This document shows positions 60,219 to 64,000 of a DNA stretch of 64,000 nucleotides, piece by piece. The stretch is from Fictibacillus nanhaiensis (GTDB lineage: Bacteria; Bacillota; Bacilli; Bacillales; Fictibacillaceae): assembly GCF_023715445.1 (NCBI RefSeq), contig NZ_JAMBOD010000001.1:1-64000 (forward strand), written 5' to 3'. The position numbers were made by a program, and so were the translations under genes. The notes beneath the pieces were generated by a model, which worked only from the letters and a program-made list of their open reading frames with translations, had not been told where the DNA came from and did no database searches. The number at the start of each line of letters is the position of its first letter. The stretch's first letter is position 1.

Positions 60219-60386
60219 TAAAAAAACCTCCTACATTTTAATAGTAGAAAGTTACTTTGGATTAAGAATATATGCACAAGGTTTTATCAGGTAGGTCCCA
60301 AATGAACCATTATAAAAACCGATATAAGACCTAGTGATTGTTTACATTAGAAAAGTTGAAAAATCCTTATTTCATGGGCTAAATCA

Positions 60387-60447
60387 GGCACGCGCCTCCC
60401 AAAAGGTTTTGAAGACCCAGGCAAGCACCAGCTACACATCTGGCCCC
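60387..60447 (-). pseudogene. Displaced 5' half of the host tRNA-Sec gene
   Basis: This holds 61 nt identical to tRNA-Sec positions 1-61, lacking the T-arm and 3' acceptor strand, so it cannot form a tRNA. The original host promoter still lies upstream (60494-60522). Confidence 0.92.
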
Positions 60448-60448
60448 A
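60387..60448. repeat. attR: 62-bp direct repeat of tRNA-Sec 5' half
   Basis: Identical to 39655-39716; see attL. The sequence to its right is host DNA leading to selB. Confidence 0.95.
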
Positions 60449-60493
60449 TGAAGGTGAATAAATTCATGAGTGTATCAATTATTCACAATGACT

Positions 60494-60522
60494 AGTATAG
60501 ACTATTAAATTTTAAAATCCAA
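60494..60522 (-). promoter_or_regulatory. Original host promoter of tRNA-Sec, now cut off
   Basis: On the minus strand: TTGGAT (60522-60517), a 17-bp spacer and TATACT (60499-60494), about 46 bp before the tRNA 5' end. Transcription now runs through the 61-nt tRNA fragment and on toward int, with no clear terminator in between. Confidence 0.65.
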
Positions 60523-60669
60523 GTACATTGCACGAAGTTTAGCAAAATATAAGCAATAGGGGAAGGGAGTCATAAGTATTTTTTCAGTTTGTGATTTTCT
60601 TTAAATAGTGATAATAGATAATTTGGAAACCAAATTTAAAACTAAAGTGATACAGATTGCGTTTTAGAC

Positions 60670-60792
60670 TATAACAGATTGAACGGTATAACAGAAGGTA
60701 ATACACGCTATAACAGTTTAACCTGTGGACAACTGTGAATAACTTTTCTTGTGGATAACCTGTGTGTATCCATAAGTGAATATTTATACACC
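60670..60792. promoter_or_regulatory. DnaA-box cluster with TATAACAG repeats upstream of selB
   Basis: TATAACAG occurs three times (60670-60677, 60687-60694, 60709-60716). Then come TGTGGACAA (60724-60732), TGTGAATAA (60734-60742) and TGTGGATAA (60750-60758), the last a perfect DnaA box in reverse. Further TGTGTGTAT- and TTATACACC-like sites follow. This resembles a DnaA-binding region and lies 175 bp before selB. The remaining host gap 60449-60932 holds the old tRNA promoter and no gene. Confidence 0.55.
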
Positions 60793-60932
60793 CGTGCATA
60801 AAAACTTGGGAAATAATTTTGTTTGACCAATGGCCTTTGGTACTATGGAGTTAAACGAGTCATAAATCTTGTATTTTAGGAGATGTTTTCATAAAGTGAA
60901 AAAGAGTATTTTCTTATAGGTGGTATAAACAA

Positions 60933-62822
60933 ATGACTATAAACTTTTACACGATTGGTATGGCTGGTCATATCGATCATGGAAAAACAACCCTGACAAA
61001 AGCGCTGAGCGGTGTTGATACAGATACCTTAAAAGAAGAAAAAGCCCGCAGGATTACAATCGAGCCCGGATTTGCTCCTTTTCCGTTAACTGAAAAGATT
61101 CATACATCAATCGTAGATGTTCCGGGTCATGAGAGACTCATTCGTCAGATGATAGCCGGGGTAGCGGGTATTGATCTCGTATTATTGGTGATTGCTGCTG
61201 ATGAAGGTGTTATGCCGCAAACAAAAGAACACTTCGAGATATTGTCCTTTTTAAAAATACATAAAGGCATGATTGTTGTTACAAAATCTGATTTGGTCGA
61301 TGATGAAATGAAACTGCTCATCGAAGAGGATATACTTGAGCTTACTAAAGATTCGGTATTTCAATCGTTCCCTGTCCATTACGTGGACAGTGTTTCAATG
61401 AATGGTATTGATCAGTTAAAAAAATCAATCGCAAAGCAGTTAGAAGACACAGAAACAAGATCGGCGATTGGACCATTCCGTATGCCCATCGACCATATTT
61501 TTTCGGTTAAAGGGCAAGGAACAGTGGTAAGAGGAACTGTTTACGAGGGAGAGGTTCATGAAGGTGATGAGCTTGAAATTCAGCCTGGCAGCGAAAAAGT
61601 GAAAGTCCGTAAACTGCAAGTCCATAAAGAAAACGTTCATAACGCAAAAGCTGGTCAAAGGGCAGCGATAAACCTTTCCGGCGGTTCAAAGCTTGATTGG
61701 AAAAGAGGTCATGTCCTGCTGACACCAGACGTTTTTACGGTAACTGAAACGATTGATATTGTATTAACAACCGGCAAAGAATGGTCTGGGAAGCTAAAAC
61801 AGAGGAGTTCAGTGAAATTTTATACGGGAACAGCTGAAGTTATGGGGAAACTAATATTCTTTGACCGAAATGACCTTGAGGGCTCTTCGGATCTGGTTTT
61901 TTGCCAGGTACGGTTGAATGAAGCAATTGTCGCAAAACGTGGTGACCGTTTTATTATTAGACGTCCTTCTCCTGAAGAGACGATAGGAGGCGGTGAAGTT
62001 ATTGATCCAAACGCATCGCGTTATAAGTTCGGTATACAAACCGTGCAGATGCTTCAAGAAAAATATAAAGGCACTCCTGGTGAGCGGGTTATACAAACAT
62101 TGCAAAAAAATGGTTCTTTAATGGCCGGAGAACTAAAGAAGCTGACAGGAATAGGTAATCATACATTAGATGAGGTTCTGCAAGAGCTTATACATGAGAA
62201 GGCTGTTTATCTTATAAACGAGTTTTATATGGCAGAAACAACATTCAGACATTTAGAACGTGAACTAATCAAGAAGCTGGCTGCCTTTCATGAACAACAT
62301 CCTTTGCGTCAAGGTATTCCTAAAGCAGAGGTTGTACAGTCTTTAAAAGGTGAACTTCATCAAAAAGTAATTAATGGACTTATTGAGATGATGGTGGAGT
62401 ATTCAGCTATCAGACTGACAGACCAATTTATTCATTTGCCTGCTTTTACACCGCACTTCCCGAAAAAATGGGAAAAGCGGATGTCCCAAGCCATTCATAT
62501 TCTTGAAGAAAAAGATCTTGAACCTGAAGAATTATTTACGATCTATCAAAATCAGCAATTGCCTGAAGATCTGTACAGTGATTTTAAATATTACTTAATC
62601 AAAAATGAAAAAGCTCTTGTTTTGCAGGATGACATTTTAATAAGTAAGAATGTTTTTGAATCTGCAGTTAACCGATTAAAAAATCATACAGATCCTAGTT
62701 TTAGTGTACAAGAAGCGAAAACGGTTCTTAATACTTCAAGGAAGTTTTTGATACCGATTTTGGAATGTATGGATTCAAAAGGGTATACTGTGAGAGATGC
62801 TAATTTAAGGAAATGGGTGTAA
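60933..62822 (+). CDS. selB: Selenocysteine-specific elongation factor SelB
   Basis: A 629-aa SelB. The N-terminal GTPase has G1 GHIDHGKTT, G3 DVPGHE and G4 TKSD, all within residues 10-140. EF-Tu-like domains 2 and 3 follow (about 175-350), then the SelB domain 4 of winged helices (about 365-629) that binds the SECIS hairpin of the mRNA. It carries Sec-tRNA to UGA codons. AGGTGG precedes ATG 60933. Its natural neighbour was tRNA-Sec, now 21 kb away because of the insertion. Confidence 0.95.
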   Translation: MTINFYTIGMAGHIDHGKTTLTKALSGVDTDTLKEEKARRITIEPGFAPFPLTEKIHTSIVDVPGHERLIRQMIAGVAGIDLVLLVIAADEGVMPQTKEHFEILSFLKIHKGMIVVTKSDLVDDEMKLLIEEDILELTKDSVFQSFPVHYVDSVSMNGIDQLKKSIAKQLEDTETRSAIGPFRMPIDHIFSVKGQGTVVRGTVYEGEVHEGDELEIQPGSEKVKVRKLQVHKENVHNAKAGQRAAINLSGGSKLDWKRGHVLLTPDVFTVTETIDIVLTTGKEWSGKLKQRSSVKFYTGTAEVMGKLIFFDRNDLEGSSDLVFCQVRLNEAIVAKRGDRFIIRRPSPEETIGGGEVIDPNASRYKFGIQTVQMLQEKYKGTPGERVIQTLQKNGSLMAGELKKLTGIGNHTLDEVLQELIHEKAVYLINEFYMAETTFRHLERELIKKLAAFHEQHPLRQGIPKAEVVQSLKGELHQKVINGLIEMMVEYSAIRLTDQFIHLPAFTPHFPKKWEKRMSQAIHILEEKDLEPEELFTIYQNQQLPEDLYSDFKYYLIKNEKALVLQDDILISKNVFESAVNRLKNHTDPSFSVQEAKTVLNTSRKFLIPILECMDSKGYTVRDANLRKWV

Positions 62823-62825
62823 GGA

Positions 62826-63833
62826 TTGAATGATTGTGAATTACAGGTATTTTTTTTCACTCCGTATTATCATCAAAATCGCGGAAATTCAACAACAGCA
62901 AGAAGAATTGAGCATGGTTTAGTTAAAGAAAACATTGAAGTTTTTGTTTATGCGTATGAAGAAGAGGAATTTACTCCAGAGGTGCAGCAGCAAATGAAAA
63001 CCGCTGATGTCATTCATATCCTGCAATTTGCACGTTTTGCAAGATGGTCTTTAAACCATAGCGTTACCTTAAACAAACCATATATTATCACATCAGGCGG
63101 GACTGATATTAACCACTCGATAAAAGAGAACGCACAAACTTATGTCTCTTTATTAACTAAAGCAAAAGCGGTTACAGTTTTCACAGATCAGGCAAAAGAA
63201 TCCCTAGTCAATGACTTTGGATTTTCAGACGATTTAATACATGTTATACCCCAAAGCGTTTATTTACCTGAAAAGGATGGATCCAATCTCAAGCTTCCTT
63301 TTGGATATCCAAAAATATTACTCCCTGCTGGACTGCGCCCTGTTAAAGATGTACTTTATGCACTTCCGGCTATTAACAGATTAAGAGTTGATTATCCGGA
63401 TATCGCATTTCTCATTTTAGGTGCAAACCTAGATAAGAATGTTTATGATCAAGTTCAACGAGCAGTTAATTGCTATCATTGGGTTCATTATATGGAAGAG
63501 GTTGATCTATCGAAGATGAAAGCAGTTTACAATTGGGCTGACGTAGTAATAAATACTTCCATTTCAGAAGGTCAGCCTACATCCTTGTTGGAAGCCATGA
63601 TTGAAAAGAGACCCGTAGCAGCAAAAGAAAACGATGGTAATTTAAGTATAATAAAGCATAGAGTGAACGGATTGATTTTTCGTGACATCAATGAATTGTA
63701 TGATTCTTTGAAACAACTAGTATCAGATAAAGCTTTTTCTCAAAAACTAATAAATAACGGGTATAAGACCGTAAGAGAAAATCACACAATTGAACAAGAG
63801 ATAAAATCATACATTACTTTGTATTCACAATAA
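62826..63833 (+). CDS. Glycosyltransferase (GT4/GT1 type)
   Basis: A 335-aa glycosyltransferase of the GT-B fold. The N-terminal half begins FFFTPYYHQNRGNSTTARRIEHGL. The C-terminal half has PVKDVLYALPAINRL and the nucleotide-sugar motif SEGQPTSLLEAMIEKRPVAA (E-x7-E). TTG 62826 begins 4 bp after selB, with only a weak ribosome-binding site, so it may be translated together with selB. Substrate unknown. Confidence 0.78.
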   Translation: MNDCELQVFFFTPYYHQNRGNSTTARRIEHGLVKENIEVFVYAYEEEEFTPEVQQQMKTADVIHILQFARFARWSLNHSVTLNKPYIITSGGTDINHSIKENAQTYVSLLTKAKAVTVFTDQAKESLVNDFGFSDDLIHVIPQSVYLPEKDGSNLKLPFGYPKILLPAGLRPVKDVLYALPAINRLRVDYPDIAFLILGANLDKNVYDQVQRAVNCYHWVHYMEEVDLSKMKAVYNWADVVINTSISEGQPTSLLEAMIEKRPVAAKENDGNLSIIKHRVNGLIFRDINELYDSLKQLVSDKAFSQKLINNGYKTVRENHTIEQEIKSYITLYSQ

Positions 63834-63846
63834 AGGAGAGAATAAA

Positions 63847-64000
63847 ATGAAAAAAATAACACTACTGTTTGCAGTACTGGCAATGATATTAGCTGCGTGC
63901 GGTACAAAGGAAGAGCAAAAGGAAAAAGGCGCGAACAATAAAGATGAAGTATTTACAATCGGAGTGATTCCAGCACAAACAGAAGGCGAGATGAAGGGTG
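63847..64000 (+). CDS. PhnD-like substrate-binding lipoprotein, 5' part
   Basis: A partial gene running off the right edge. The signal peptide ends in lipobox LAAC (Cys at residue 18), a charged linker follows, and then FTIGVIPAQTEGEM, the start of a phosphonate/phosphate-type ABC binding protein. AAAGGAGAG precedes ATG 63847. Confidence 0.75.
   Translation, partial: MKKITLLFAVLAMILAACGTKEEQKEKGANNKDEVFTIGVIPAQTEGEMKG

Larger units (their letters stand above)
39655..60448. mobile_element. Integrative element in the tRNA-Sec gene
   Basis: About 20.7 kb lies between 62-bp perfect direct repeats of the tRNA-Sec 5' half, with a tyrosine recombinase gene 169 bp inside the right repeat. It carries apparent defence genes, a replication initiator, a 1719-aa tape-measure protein and a HEPN/membrane gene pair. 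No capsid, portal, terminase, sheath or lysis gene is visible. This suggests a phage satellite or a replicating integrative element rather than a complete prophage. Recombination between the repeats would remove 20,732 bp and restore the original locus. Confidence 0.92.

Noticed and set aside
60036-60294. Two forward frames overlapping the integrase start
   Set aside because: They are antisense to int and attP-arm sequence, without start signals or known domains.
39655-60448. A second complete prophage
   Set aside because: No terminase, portal, capsid, sheath, tube, baseplate or lysis gene is visible; only the tape measure is phage-structural.
60621-60792. Origin of replication of the tRNA-Sec element
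   Set aside because: The DnaA-box region lies outside attR in host DNA, so it is not part of the element.
1-64000. CRISPR arrays and insertion sequences
   Set aside because: No regularly spaced repeat series, no cas-like gene and no DDE or IS-type transposase was seen.

Overview
The window is a low-GC Firmicute chromosome segment, most likely from a Bacillaceae species. The evidence is the PBSX-like (Xkd) tail genes, the ccdA/ccdC/yneK neighbourhood, a YjzC-family protein, strong GGAGG ribosome-binding sites and A+T-rich codon use. The host decodes selenocysteine: it has a selenocysteine tRNA (39619-39715), SelB (60933-62822) and the 2-selenouridine synthase MnmH/SelU (31633-32688). Bacillus subtilis lacks this machinery.

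Layout. (1) 1 to about 31450: the right part of a prophage whose left end is outside the window. It opens with an 870-aa single-polypeptide RNA polymerase of the YonO type, behind a strongly folded leader. A late operon follows: HNH, terminase, HK97-type portal/protease/capsid, PBSX-type contractile tail, baseplate, fibre, holin and amidase. A right-end module of small membrane, lipoprotein and regulatory genes closes it. The tail chaperone has a textbook A_AAA_AAC -1 frameshift signal. (2) 31450-39715: host genes, namely mnmH, a heterodimeric ABC exporter, a VanY-type lipoprotein carboxypeptidase, ccdA / mrpB-like / ccdC, yneK and tRNA-Sec. (3) 39655-60448: a 20.7-kb integrative element inserted in the tRNA-Sec gene, flanked by 62-bp perfect direct repeats with a tyrosine recombinase next to the right repeat. 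(4) 60448-64000: host DNA, namely the original tRNA-Sec promoter, a DnaA-box-rich intergenic region, selB, a glycosyltransferase and the start of a PhnD-like lipoprotein.

How the genes work together. The tRNA-Sec element carries apparent defence cargo on its left: Nudix plus SRA-HNH, TIR plus a 60-aa partner, and PIN-Zn ribbon. Its core holds a winged-helix-type replication initiator flanked by TACCAGGTA repeats, several small proteins and a lone 1719-aa tape-measure protein with TP901, M23 peptidase and LysM parts. Its right end has a HEPN-motif protein plus a two-TM membrane protein, then the integrase. No capsid, portal, terminase or other tail gene is visible in it, so it looks like a phage satellite or replicating integrative element with an orphan tape measure. 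Integration used the 5' 61 nt of tRNA-Sec, so the element had to bring a new promoter for the tRNA. A consensus promoter (TTGTAC-17-TATAAT) lies just inside the left end, and the displaced host promoter (TTGGAT-17-TATACT) now points toward the integrase gene. I judge this arrangement, with the orphan tape measure, the most promising novel feature.
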